Of a stretch of 64,000 bases of DNA, positions 21,000 through 32,039 are shown piece by piece (the stretch's first letter is position 1; every line of letters begins with the position of its first letter). The notes beneath the pieces were generated by a model. That model saw only the letters and a list, made by a program, of their open reading frames with translations. It was not told where the DNA came from and did not search any database. The stretch is taken from contig OX638130.1 in assembly GCA_951804985.1 (NCBI GenBank), positions 1,950,501 through 2,014,500 of the forward strand. The letters are read 5' to 3'. A program made the translations under genes and the position numbers. Source of the stretch: Dryomyza anilis (lineage: Eukaryota > Arthropoda > Insecta > Diptera > Dryomyzidae).

Positions 21000-21502
21000 G
21001 TACTAAATATTTAAATATTTTGGATTTTTTAATAAAAATACCTAAAATATGCCGGGAATCAAGAAAATTTCAGAAATAATTCGCCCTATTTCAGAAAACC
21101 CACAGATAAGAGTGTGGCAGGTTATTAAGCCATTTTTAGATATTTTTTGAAAAATATGTAGCATTTGATTGACGCCTTTCTCTGCTTAATATCCTGCCAA
21201 TAATTTAATTTGGTACTGGCATTATTTAGGACTATTTCGTGAATATTTCCGGAAAACACTCAGACAAATGAATGTTTTTAGATAGCTTAAGCAAATCAAA
21301 CATTTTTTGTGGAATTTTAAAAGCAAATGGGGCAGAAAACAGGCAGCATTTAATATAAAGCCCAACTTTGTCTTCTAAAATCTTTCGAACGAATATTTCT
21401 GAACTGTCTTGAACATTGATAACCTCGCGATATAAAATTTCCGACATTTTTCAGGCACATTTCTGTCAAACACACAGAAAGAGGAATATTTTGTGAAGTG
21501 TA
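21000..21502 (+). repeat. ~260-bp degenerate repeat family, block 2
   Basis: Units with CCGGAAAACACTCAGACAAA, GGAATTTTAAAAGCAAATGG, TTTGTCTTCTAAAATC and TCTGTCAAACACACAGA. It ends at GTGAAGTG followed by the TA where the MITE at 21503 begins. Confidence 0.75.
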
Positions 21503-21824
21503 AAGGGTTTTCCAATAAGAGCGCTACAAAAGTTTTTTTCAAGGGGGACGCTACAAAAGTAGAGCGACAGGGACAGCTAACGACGCCATATTTCTTGCCG
21601 GTATTTTGACATTTCTCTTCAGTAAGGTTTGCCATTTAATGATATATGAGCCAACAACGAGTCGAAATTATTAAAATTTACTACCGAAATTCGAATTCGT
21701 ATATCTTTCCATCATGAAATGGCAAACCTTACTGACGAGAAATGTCAAAAGAGCGGCAAGAAATATGGCGTCATTAGCTGTCCCTGTCACTCTACTTTTG
21801 TAGCGTCCCTATTGAAAACCCCTT
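21503..21824. mobile_element. DD41D-derived foldback MITE, complete copy 2
   Basis: The 322-bp copy has TA at 21501-21502 and 21825-21826, left end AAGGGTTTTCCAATAAGAGC and right end ATTGAAAACCCCTT. It is inserted into a unit of the ~260-bp repeat: undisturbed units read GGGAAGTGTATAGCAGGTTG where this one reads GAAGTG-TA, MITE, TA-TAATATGTTG. Confidence 0.9.
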
Positions 21825-21826
21825 TA

Positions 21827-23280
21827 TAATATGTTGTAAAATTTTGTAGAATTGTAATGACAGATTCACGGCATATTTGGCAACGGGTAGTAAGCATACA
21901 GCTTATTTTTCAAACTCTACCTTTGAATGTTAGAAATATGCCAAAATAATGTTTCTAAACTGCCTCGACCCTACCAATAATTTGACCTAGGGTATCTGAG
22001 ACAAAATTGTTGGCATATTTCTGGCATATTTTCGGCAAACACACAGATAAATGGAATATTTTGGGAAGTGTATAGCAGGTTGTAAAAATTTGTAGAATTA
22101 TAATGGCAAATTCACGGCATATTTTAGGAACGTGCAGAACACAGACAGTTTGTGATACAAACTTCACCTTTGTCTGTTTGAAATATGCCAAAATAATGTT
22201 TCTAAACTGCCTCGAGCTTGCCAATAATTTTATCTGAGGTACTCAAGATAAAATTTTAAGCATTTTTCTGGAATATTTCTGGCATATTTTCGGCAAACAC
22301 ACAGATAAATGGAATTATTTTATCTGGGGTAGCAAATCAACAAATTTTTTGTAATTTCAAAAGCAGATTTCAGGCATTTTTGAGAATGGGGCAGAGAAAA
22401 AGAAGCATTTAATATAAATATCGCCTTTGTCTTCTGAAATCTTTCGAACGAATATTTCTAAAGTGACCTGAACCTTGGTAACCTTCCGAGACAAAATTTC
22501 TGACATATTTGAAAAATAAATGGAAATTTGTAGGAAATATACAAAAAATAATCAAATTTTGTGGAATTTTGAAAGTGTTTTCCCGGCATAATTAATGAAC
22601 GGACGGAATATTTGATACAAATTCCGCCTTGGTCAGTAGAAGTTCTTGAAATAAAAATTTCTAAAATTCCTCCTTATGATCTTACACATGCTTGATAACC
22701 TCCCCATAAAAAATGTCTGTCATTTTTCATGAATATTTCGAGAATAAATGCAGCAAACAGTCAGATAAATTGAAGATATTGGGAAGTATATAGCAGGTTG
22801 TCAAACTTATTGGAATTTTAAAGGCAGATTGTTGACATATTTTGGTTAGGAGCATAAAACAGGCATATTTATAAAAACATCGCCTTTATTTGAGTGAAAT
22901 CTTTCGAACATTTTTCTAAATTGCATTGTCAATTTTTTTTTACTATCATATAGCTATATACAACAAATTTTATTTTAATAAAAAAATTTGACTAAAAAAT
23001 TTGACGTATTTTGTTTAATAAATGGAAGGTAACCCGAGACAAAATGTTTGTCATTTGGAATATTTTAGGAATATTTCCGGCAAACGCACAGATAAATAGA
23101 ATATTTTGGGAAGTGTATAGCAGGTTGTAAATTTTTATGGCAGATGCACGCCATATTTAGAGAACGGGCAAAAAGCAGACGGCTTTTGATACAAACTCCG
23201 CCTTTGTCGGTTTGAAATATGTCTAGGAAATGTTTCTCGACCCTGCCAAAAATGTTGTCTGGGGTTGCTATATCCCGGAA
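21827..23280 (+). repeat. ~260-bp degenerate repeat family, block 3
   Basis: Five to six diverged units. Landmarks CACACAGATAAATGG at 22040 and 22299 and CGCACAGATAAATAG near 23085 give spacings of about 260 and multiples. Each unit repeats the phrases GGGAAGTGTATAGCAGGTTG, ATTCACGGCATATTT, GATACAAACTCCGCCTTTGT and TGCCTCGACCCTGCCAA. The short open frames inside are not conserved between units. Confidence 0.82.
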
Positions 23281-24085
23281 TTAACCTCGAACTGGGAACA
23301 TTTTTCTTCAATTCATCGGTTCGTCTAATGAAGACTCAACACCTTTTTTAATGCAGAATTACTATGGGTTCGTTAAATAAATCGCATAATGTGTTATTAC
23401 AAAGCAGAAGTTATTCCTCCTAATACGATCAATGCTTTATAAATTATATACGTTTTAATATTCCATATATTGTTTAATTTTGTTCACTCAAAATTGCAAT
23501 TCATTCCACTGTGCCCTGCAATAGTCTCAATTTAATTATTTGCTTGCAGCAACATTAATTTTAATTTCTACTCAACGCAATTCCCATCGGAATGGTGGGA
23601 AGTTCAGTTCAGTGCATCCCGCTGCTGGTTGTTTCCATGTTTGTTGGTCCAGTGCAAGGAAAACATGCGATAAGTTTTTTTTTCGTTGTCAGTACAAAGA
23701 ACTGACAGTGAAATAAAGCTCTGTATACAATTTTTTCTAGTTAATCCAGCAAAGTTTGTCCAACTTTAAGACTGAAGAAAAGAATAAAATAAGTTTTGCT
23801 GTAAAGGACATGTTTGTAGCTGTCAGTCAGTCAACGGACAAAATTTTTGTAACCAGTTACTTAAAGTTTCTCTTGGCAAAACGGGCTTCTTTCTGTTTTT
23901 TTTTTTTTCCTTACAAAAGTTCGTCTTTCAATATTCTATCATAGTCGCGTTTTTACGTCTTTTTATTGTATACATACAACCCTTAATGTTAACCCATTGA
24001 AGACTAATTCTAGATTCTTTTGTTCAATTTTGATAAAACTGAATCTTTACATTGCGAGTATTGCGATTGCATTTTCATATATCGA
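23281..24085. other. No gene seen; spacer
   Basis: Unique AT-rich sequence with a T-run near 23895. A 62-codon open frame at 23756 has no recognisable features. Confidence 0.5.
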
Positions 24086-24089
24086 TCTA

Positions 24090-24353
24090 CTATATAAGTA
24101 TGTATGTATGTCTGTATGTTCCGAATAGTCGTCAAAACGGCTGAACCGAAACTCACCACACCAAAACTTACCTCACTAAAATTCACCACACTAAAACTCA
24201 CCACACTAAAAATTCACCAAAACAAAATTCACCACACTAAAACTTCTACTGGGAAAAACTCTACTGGGGAGAATTCTACGGGAAATAATTCTACCGGGAA
24301 GAATTCTACGGAAAAGCGTTCTAGGGGGAATAATTTGACGGGAAAGATATAAA
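24090..24353 (-). mobile_element. Two-part minisatellite element, copy 2
   Basis: It begins with GTATGTATGTATG and GTATGTTCCGAATAGTCGTC, GGCTGAACCGAAA. Next come 15-16 bp units CTCACCACACTAAAA (the reverse complement of the 4614-4870 array), then units like GGGAAGAATTCTACG (the reverse complement of 4514-4612). The shared order of two different minisatellites shows one mobile unit, possibly Helitron-related given the terminal motif. Ends are not defined. Confidence 0.65.
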
Positions 24354-24529
24354 TAATAAAAATGTTCTTTATATTATTAAAATCACTCCACAGCTAGTAT
24401 CTGATAAAAATAAAAAAGATATACCATGTTTGTCGTCATATTTTTCGAATATAATAGATTTCTCCCATAAAGTCCTGTGTTTCATGTATTTTGAAAAACT
24501 CCTAAAAGCGAAATGGGTATTTAAATAAC

Positions 24530-25470
24530 CATGGCATGAAATCATACCTGTTTCTAAGTAAGTGGTCCCAACCAGATAAATATTTACCACTCCTTCAATA
24601 TTCCAGAGCCATTTCCATTTTTCCGACAATGTACTCTAGCTTACTTCTGATCCGATAAGTACCTCCGAGGTATAATAATATATAAACTCAAAATTTTCCT
24701 TCAGTTGTCCATTCTATTTTTATCCTTCCTCTACCTCTACTTGGGTTGTCCTCTACTTGAGATGTTCATGATGTTCATGATGCTCATGTCCATGAAAAAA
24801 AAATCCCGATACATCTCCCAAGACTCGTTGCTTTTGTTCTAAGATTTCTACATTTTTGGCTATTGGTACAGAAAAACGGATTTCCACTCCCTCAATATTC
24901 CAATCCATTTCTATTTTTACCACATTGTAATATTGCTTCCTCCTGACCTGTTAAGTACCCTCGAGGTATAATAGTATATGACCCCAAAATTTTCTTTGAA
25001 TAGTCCAATTCTTATTATACATTTTCATCAATTTCCGATACCTCTTCCATGACCATAGTTGCATATCTACTAAGATTGCTCTTTTTTTTTGATATTATAC
25101 ACAAATCCTAGTAGAAATTGTGATTGAGAATTTTCCATGGTATTATTTTTTCTTTGTCATACCGGGACCTTTTACATGAGAAATATGATTTTGTCATGAT
25201 CATGTCTTCTATAATATGTACATTTTATACTACGGAATAGTACAAACTCCCTCCCTCAATATTCCCAACCCACTTTCATTTTTCAGACCTTGAAATTTCG
25301 TTTAATTTTGACCCTCCAAGGTGTTATACTATATGAATTCAAAATTATCTGTGAGTAATATTTCCCTTGCTTTATCTATTCATGGAAATCAGTACGCAAT
25401 ACCTCTCCCATAACTCTAGCTACATTTCTACAAAAAATTTATTAATTTTTTAGGTATTATTCTACCCAAT
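24530..25470. repeat. Three-copy degenerate tandem repeat (~300-360 bp)
   Basis: CTCCTTCAATATTCCA at about 24589, CTCCCTCAATATTCCA at about 24887 and CTCCCTCAATATTCCC at about 25251 each lead to CATTTCCATTTTT-like text, then GAGGTATAATA or GGTGTTATACT with ATATGA and CAAAATTTTC. No coding content. Confidence 0.65.
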
Positions 25471-26285
25471 ATCCATTAATGGGTTAAAACACGCTTTTCG
25501 GCAGCACTTTCTTTGAGCACCCTTTCGAGCGAACGCCTCTCGGGATGCAAATGTCAGTATTAAGTCGCAATTATGAACATTTCTTTGAACCTTTCGTCTT
25601 TCGGGTGTTTATTACTTGCTTTTTTGTCTTTATTTTGGGGCATGACTTTTAGCAATTCATGCAAAGCCATCCACGATATTGTTTCATCAAAACATCACCA
25701 CCAAACAGCCGCCCCATCACTGTCATTAAGTCATCGCATGGCATAAACATTTTGCTGGTGACTTCAGATGGCAGCTGCTGGTACAACGACCCCCATTCAC
25801 AACCGTCATAAAAGGCAGTCGAATGAATAGGGTTTGTCGAACTCACGGGCAAGGCAGAGAGCTACCGAAAACATTAGCATAGAATATGTTTGTGGTAATA
25901 ATCGTGCCTTTGTTTTAGTCTCATTCATTATTTATTTTTGGCACTATTCAGAGCTACATTCGGACTTTTGTTATCCACACCACGTGCAGCCCATTTATTA
26001 CCCTTTCTGGTCTGGACTCTCCCTAATGTGATTGTCCGAACAAACAAAACCATATTCTGAAATATACAAAACGTGTATAATGCAAAAATTTGTCAACTTG
26101 GTTTCGGCAAAAATTCTGTCATATTTCTTTTTTTTTTTTGTGGCTGATAATAACGACGACAGGGACGACGTACCTTCGAATTAGTGGTTGCTGAAATTTG
26201 TTGTTTAATCAGTGGCACAAATTGTTCATCGTTTATCAACGCCACAATCTAATGATGACAGCGCCAAATTAATGAAGACTAACGT
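25471..26285. other. Unique sequence, no gene supported
   Basis: More complex than its neighbours, with a T-run near 26130. Open frames on both strands around 25649-26031 are about 65 codons with no family resemblance. Confidence 0.4.
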
Positions 26286-26289
26286 ATCT

Positions 26290-26800
26290 TGAGACCTGTT
26301 TTGGCAGAGAATTAGTTATCATTAAAAGCAGGAAACCAAACAAAAGCCGCAAAGGGGTAGAAGAAATGCGAAATTAAGGCATTTGAGAGTTTATTTTGGA
26401 AAGGTTATTTTATTATTAGGCGGAAAAACTAAAGAATAGATTAGCTCATATTTGATTAGGCTACATTTCCAACAATAGTACGATGATTGTTGAAGTATTT
26501 GTCTTGCCAGCATTTCATATGAATCAGAAATGTAGACATACCTACCTTAGCTCTGATTTGGGAGAAATTTTGTTTTATTTAAAAGCAGGAACCAAATAAT
26601 TGTGGAGTACGGATTAAGAAATACAGGATTTAATGCATTAAAGAGCTATATTTAGGGTAGGTTACTTTTTTCATGCGGAAAAACGATGTCCGATTAGCTC
26701 ATATTTGATTAGGAAACATTTTTAACTATAACCCATTTGATTGTTCTAGTATTTGTCTTTTCTGCATTGGACATGACTGAAAAATGTAAAAAATCCGTTG
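26290..26800 (+). repeat. Two-copy tandem duplication, ~252 bp
   Basis: ATTAGCTCATATTTGATTAG recurs near 26440 and 26692. AAAAGCAGGAAACCAAA and AAAAGCAGGAACCAAAT precede it, and a shared AGTATTTGTCTT follows. The copies have diverged clearly. Confidence 0.7.
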
Positions 26801-28610
26801 AAAAATACACTGAATTTGTTATATTTTGAATGCATGCGGGCGTAGTTTAAATTTTATGTTTTTATATTTTACATTTCAATAAATAAGACATAAATTCTGT
26901 TATATTTGCCCAAATAAAACTGCCATCAAAAGTTGCATCGTTAAGTTTTGAGCAACATAAATTTCTTGTTCCGGAAGAGATCTTCAATCAAAAGACGCAA
27001 ATAAACGCCTACCAAGAGCACAAAAGGAAAAAATGAGGAATAAAAGGCTTTGCGTACACATGTGCGAGTGCGTGTCTGTGATAAGGTAGACAACTGTCAC
27101 AAATTTATGATAGAATTCATACATCTTTCCTTCCATTCATTCCTTCCATTTATTCATTTCTGTGTTTTTATGCCTCACTCGAAGTGCTCAGAACACATTT
27201 TAATGTGTTGCCAAAGTCTCCAAGTGCCTTGTGGGGTCTGCATGAACTTTATTGTCTTTTTTTTATTTTTTGTAAAGCACACAAGCAACCATGGCAAACT
27301 CAAGTATGAGCAGATGCAACTGGGAATATTTTAATTTTATATTTAATGCTGTGCGTGTCTGTTTGCATATGCATTAAACAATGTATTTCTTTCCCTTTTC
27401 TTGTTGGCATAAAATAATTCCATAATGTTTCATAAACGTGCAACGTGCAAATAAAAGTAATGGCCATTCGTTCGTTAGCACTTGATGCACTGCACTTGAG
27501 TGAGCTTATAACTCAGTTGACGAGGCCCATTAGACGTATTACGTTGAGTCTAACTGTTGGTTTTAACTGTGCACATTTATATTCAGAGATCATTTTAATG
27601 ATTAATATGCAAAACTTTGATATAAAATATTTAGAGTTTAAAGTACCTTAATAGGAACACAAATTAATGCAGAAAGAACATTCAAATTACATGTAGAATA
27701 TTCATAATAAGTACTGTTAAAATGATGAATATTTGTAATAAGATGACTGATTAGTTTATTAAAACTATTAATGTTTTGTACTCATGTTATATAATGCATG
27801 TTAAATAATGAGTTATGTTAAAAGAATATGTTCTATGTTAAGTTTTTTGTTGAGTTTAATAAACAGCATCTTATAAAGAAGAATAAAGAAGAATGTTTTG
27901 TTATAAAGGGTAAATAATATTATTGTGCTCAGAATTATTCAAGGCAATTTGTTGAGGGACATGAAGAACATGTTAAAATGGGTTGGAAAGAGATAATATC
28001 AAGAATTATTTGTTAAGAAGAAACTGTTTGATTGTATCATGTATGAAGGGATTTTGTTAATAAGAAAAAAATGTTAAGGAGAAAAATATTACGAAGTAAG
28101 TTTATACTAAGTGTATATCGTCGTCATTGGAAAAGTCCTCGTAGTCCTACATCTTAAAAACCGAAGATATTAAAAATGAAAAATCACTAACTCCAAATAT
28201 TTAAAAATTCAGTTCACTAAGTACTCATGTCCACAATTAGCCCTTAAAAAGGGGCCGAACAAATCTGTTTTGGACTTAAACTATAGAAGAAGATCTACAT
28301 GGACATTCCTTATCAAAAATACTATAATATTACCATAATCGCAGCGTAAAAAATAGATTTTTTGGATTAAATGATAGATATTATGCAGTTCTTTCATCTC
28401 TAATTTAAACTGAAATCAATTATTTGGATAAACTGGAGCTCTGTTACTGTATAGGACTAAGTGAGTTTTCATAAAGAAACGAAGTTAAAAACGGTCATGT
28501 GTTTTGTCCAAACTATTTTTTCATTTTATAGCGGAATGTGTTGTCTATACTACAAACTTAGCAATATTTGAATCCAAAATGAGTTGGGAAAGTAAGGTCA
28601 CATTGGACGA
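26801..28610. other. No gene seen; AT-rich spacer
   Basis: Unique AT-rich DNA, with fragments such as AAGAAGAATAAAGAAGAATG near 27877. Open frames at 27050-27334 and 27445-27651 are short and unremarkable. Confidence 0.45.
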
Positions 28611-28611
28611 A

Positions 28612-29190
28612 CTTTTATAGTCGGCCGGGCCCGATTATGGAATACCCTACACCTTTTTGTGGGGCTATTAATGTGGGATATTTAATTGTATATCTTAATT
28701 TTAAAGTTCTTAATTATGCTGAACCGCCCCACCCTCAGAATATAATCAGAAATTTACGTCTTATATCCCTATAATTTAAAAAAAGTTTATAAAAGTATAA
28801 AAAACTAATAAAACAAATTTAGAAAAATAAAAGTGGGCGGACCACGCCTTAATTTAAAATTTTGTAAGACTTATATATTATAGATTTGATTTTAATAATT
28901 TACGGGTAAAATTTCCTGTATATACCCGGGAAATAATGTAAAAAAAAATGTGGGCGAATCACGTCCATTTTTGAACCACATATTTTTAGGTAAATTCTGA
29001 CAATACGTTTTAAAATTTATAAGTATATCTTGAGTATATCTTAGATCCTAAAGAGTTATATAAAAATTTCTTGTATGGGAGGTGGGCGTGTCCGATTTGG
29101 TTCATTTTCAAACTCATTTTCTACTTTTTCCTACTTACTCAATTTTTGGACTTTGCACTGAACGACGACGATATATTGGTATATATTGTA
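28612..29190 (+). mobile_element. INE-1/DINE-1-like Helitron remnant, end-to-start junction
   Basis: TTTATAGTCGGCCGGGCCCG followed by ATTATGG resembles the 3' hairpin of such elements. It is directly followed by AATACCCTACACC, the usual 5' start. The following sequence has the GTGGGCGGACCACGCC, GTGGGCGAATCACGTCC and GTGGGCGTGTCCGATTTGG phrases typical of fly interspersed repeats. Decayed. Confidence 0.55.
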
Positions 29191-29205
29191 TGAGTTAATC
29201 AGAAA

Positions 29206-29955
29206 ATGACTAAAAAAGAAGTAGAAGAAGTCGGAGAAGTAGAAGAAGTAGTAGAAGTAGGAGAAGAAGGAGAAGAAGGAGAAGAAGGAGAAGAAGGAGA
29301 AGAAGGAGAAGAAGGAGAAGAAGGAGAAGAAGGAGAAGAAGGAGAAGAAGGAGAAGAAGGAGAAGAAGGAGAAGAAGGAGAAGAAGGAGAAGAAGGAGAA
29401 GAAGGAGGAGAAGAAGGAGAAGAAGGAGAAGAGGGAGAAGAGGGAGAAGAGAGAGAAGAGGGAGAAGAGGGAGAAGAGGGAGAAGAGGGAGAAGAAGAAG
29501 AAGAAGAAGAAGAAGGAGAAGAAGGAGAAGAAGGAGAAGAAGTAGAAGAAGGAGAAGAAGGAGAAGAAGGAGAAGAAGGAGAAGAAGGAGAAGAAGGAGA
29601 AGAAGGAGAAGAAGGAGAAGAAGGAGAAGAAGGAGAAGAAGGAGAAGAAGGAGAAGAAGGAGAAGAAGGAGAAGAAGGAGATGAAGGAGAAGAAGGAGAA
29701 GAAGGAGAAGAAGGAGAAGAAGGAGAAGAAGGAGAAGAAGGAGAAGAAGGAGAAGAAGGAGAAGAAGGAGAAGAAGGAGAAGAAGGAAAAGAAGGAGAAG
29801 AAGGAGAAGAAGGAGAAGAAGGAGAAGAAGGAGAAGAAGGAGAAGAAGGAGAAGAAGGAGAAGAAGGAGAAGAAGGAAAAAAGGAAAAAGAAGGATAAGA
29901 AGGCAAAAAAAAAAGAAGTAGAGGAAGGACAAGAATAAAAAGAAGGAGAAGAAGA
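29206..29955 (+). repeat. GAAGGAGAA 9-bp purine-rich array
   Basis: About 75 units of the 9-mer GAAGGAGAA, all purine on the + strand, with a GAGGGAGAA variant block at about 29430-29490 and a GAA-only block at 29490-29515. The long open frames in five readings (Glu/Gly-rich, or Ser/Pro-rich and Leu-rich on the other strand) come from the 9-bp period and are not genes. Confidence 0.95.
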
Positions 29956-30191
29956 ACAATTATTTCTTATTTAAGGCACAGACAAATTATTTTTGTTCAC
30001 TCCAACACTTTTCATTTCAATATCTTCAAAACAGATTTCGGTTCTTTGATAAACAAAAAAACCAATAGAGTATGACATATGGGCATTTCCTGGGGTATCG
30101 GACGTAAGCTTAAATCTTAAAGATCTCAAAGGAAAATTAATGAATTTACTTTATTTGCTCAAGTCGTATTTAATAGAACTAAACTTCCTCC

Positions 30192-30390
30192 GGCCGGCCT
30201 CAGCAGTCCAGAGGTAGCGCGCTGGACTTGCATTCTGAGGGTCTCGGGTTCGAATCTCGGCTTGGGCATGGGCGCTCGTGGTGATATTAACCACAAAATT
30301 GTAGGGAATAGATTTCACAGTACAATGGATATAGTCTGTCTGAGTACTGTGCATCTTAGTAGATATTCCAAAAAAAAAAAAAAAAAAAAA
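30192..30390 (+). mobile_element. tRNA-derived SINE, family 2 (poly-A tail)
   Basis: The head reads CAGAGGTAGCGCGCTGGACT and then TCGGGTTCGAATCTCG (B box). The body carries GTGGTGATATTAACCACAAA and CTGAGTACTGTGCATCTTAG, and ends in about 22 A's (30370-30391). The direct repeat AAACTTCCTCC flanks it at 30181-30191 and 30390-30400. Confidence 0.82.
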
Positions 30391-30400
30391 AACTTCCTCC

Positions 30401-30712
30401 GCCGCGGTAGCTCAGTGGTTAGTGCGTTGGACTGCGAGCCGAAAGGTCCCCGGTTCAAGCCTGGACTGGGGCTAACAACATCTTTTCATAGAAACATTTT
30501 TCTATACCGCGCTACCTCTCGTCAGTAAATGGCAAACATACGAGAGTAAAACAATTGTCTATGCAAAGCTCTCATCCGCCGTTCGGATTCGGCAATAAAC
30601 TGTAGGTCCCACCACTTTGAGTTCAAATTAACACGTACAGCTCAAAATGGTGAGAGAGCTCGGCCGAAGTATACAGGACTGTAGCGCCAAACTATTATTA
30701 TATTATTATTAT
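30401..30712 (+). mobile_element. tRNA-derived SINE, family 1, best-preserved copy
   Basis: The head is GCCGCGGTAGCTCAGTGGTT (A box TAGCTCAGTGG), then GCGTTGGACTGCGAGCCGAA and the B box GGTTCAAGCC. The body contains the small hairpin ATAGAAACATTTTTCTAT and the phrase CTGTAGGTCCCACCACTTTG. It ends GTAGCGCCAAACTATTATTA with a TTA-rich tail. The target duplication AAACTTCCTCC lies at 30390-30400 and 30713-30723. RNA polymerase III would transcribe it and a LINE would supply reverse transcriptase; the partner LINE is not identified. Confidence 0.92.
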
Positions 30713-30723
30713 AAACTTCCTCC

Positions 30724-31806
30724 ATCCCATTATCCAATACTTCTGCAAAAATTAAGAAAATTCTATACAGTAGATCAAAACATATGAAGTAAATGTAAGA
30801 CGATCTGGACGGGACAGAAAACAGAAGTGCATGTTGAGATTCATATGGAAATTCCAAAAAACCGGCGAATATCGCGTACACAGCTGAAATCATGTGCTTT
30901 CTTTATATATTTTTACTTTGTTCCTAAAGTTTACATTTTTTTCATAATAAATCACAGAAAAATTTCCGGACGGGACAAATAATTCCGTATTGAAATTATC
31001 AATACGATTATTAAGTGTTTAGGCGTACAATATATTTTTTTTAATTATCTCAGAATATAGCTGGGACAATTACTATATTTTTGTTCATATGAACTGTTTT
31101 CCTAAAGTTTATATAGTTAATTCGTAATACACCACAAAAAAAAAATTGGGAATTTTATTCCACATTCCCTCAAAAATATTCTATTGAATTTAGTCGGAGA
31201 ATTGTAAAACGCAAATATGATAGCATGAGTTTGTCCATTTATTGATTATTACATATTACTAAAAATATTTTTTTACACTTAAGGTCAAAAACAACGACTA
31301 ATTATAAAATATACATAATGGTCCATTCAATGGAATTGCCTGATACTGCTCGACAATTTCAAATAAAAAGCAGTAGGGATGGTTAGGTTACATCGGACAT
31401 TTGAACACTAAACACATTTTAATAGTTGATTTAATGCATTATTACAAATTATTGCAGTCTTAGTATATCTAAACCGCCTTTAAATTCTCTACAAATATGT
31501 ACTAATTTAAGGTCAGAATTTAAAGGTCATTTAGTTTACAATCAAAGAATATATTTGCATAATGAGATCATTTTCTTTAATTTGATGTACGTTATACGTA
31601 TAGTGTACCGGATTTATTAGGGTACCATAAGCTGGTTTATACATTTTAAAGTAAAAGGGTGGCTTAAAAATATGTACTCATCGGCCGACAGTAAAAGTGC
31701 CTTGGCAAATCTGAAAGGTCACATATCATACGGGATTAAACTCCCAAACAGTGTACAATCTAAGTCCTGGGAAGTTCAGATATTCGTTTAACATCGTTAT
31801 AATAAT
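30724..31806. other. No gene seen; AT-rich spacer
   Basis: Unique AT-rich sequence with no convincing open frame or repeat. Confidence 0.5.
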
Positions 31807-32032
31807 AAGACGCTACAAGGCCGAGCTTTCTTAACATTTTGAGCTGTGCGTGTTATATTTGTACTCAAAGTGATGGGACCTACAGTTTAATACCGAATTC
31901 GAACAGTATAATAATTGGCAATGTTTTACTCTCGTAGGTTTTCCATTTAGTGCCGCGGTATAGAAAAATATTTCTATGAAAAAATGTTGTTAGCCCAAAT
32001 CCAGGCTTGATCCTGAGACCTTTCACAGTCAT
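31807..32032 (-). mobile_element. Family-1 SINE, degraded copy D
   Basis: Read in reverse it matches the family body (TTGTACTCAAAGTGATGGGA, TTTACTCTCGTAGG, TATTTCTATGAAAAAATG) with small deletions. The tRNA head is truncated after the B-box region (CCAGGCTTGATCCTGAGACC). Confidence 0.8.
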
Positions 32033-32039
32033 TTGTGTT

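Noticed and set aside
29206..29959. Long open frames of 230-250 codons on both strands
   Set aside because: They are products of the 9-bp GAAGGAGAA repeat, whose period is a multiple of three. They encode only Glu/Gly, Lys/Glu, Ser/Pro or Leu runs and exist in several frames at once.
30401..30470. True tRNA gene at the head of the SINE
   Set aside because: The same head recurs with the same ~230-bp body at several sites and has target-site duplications, so it is a tRNA-derived SINE.
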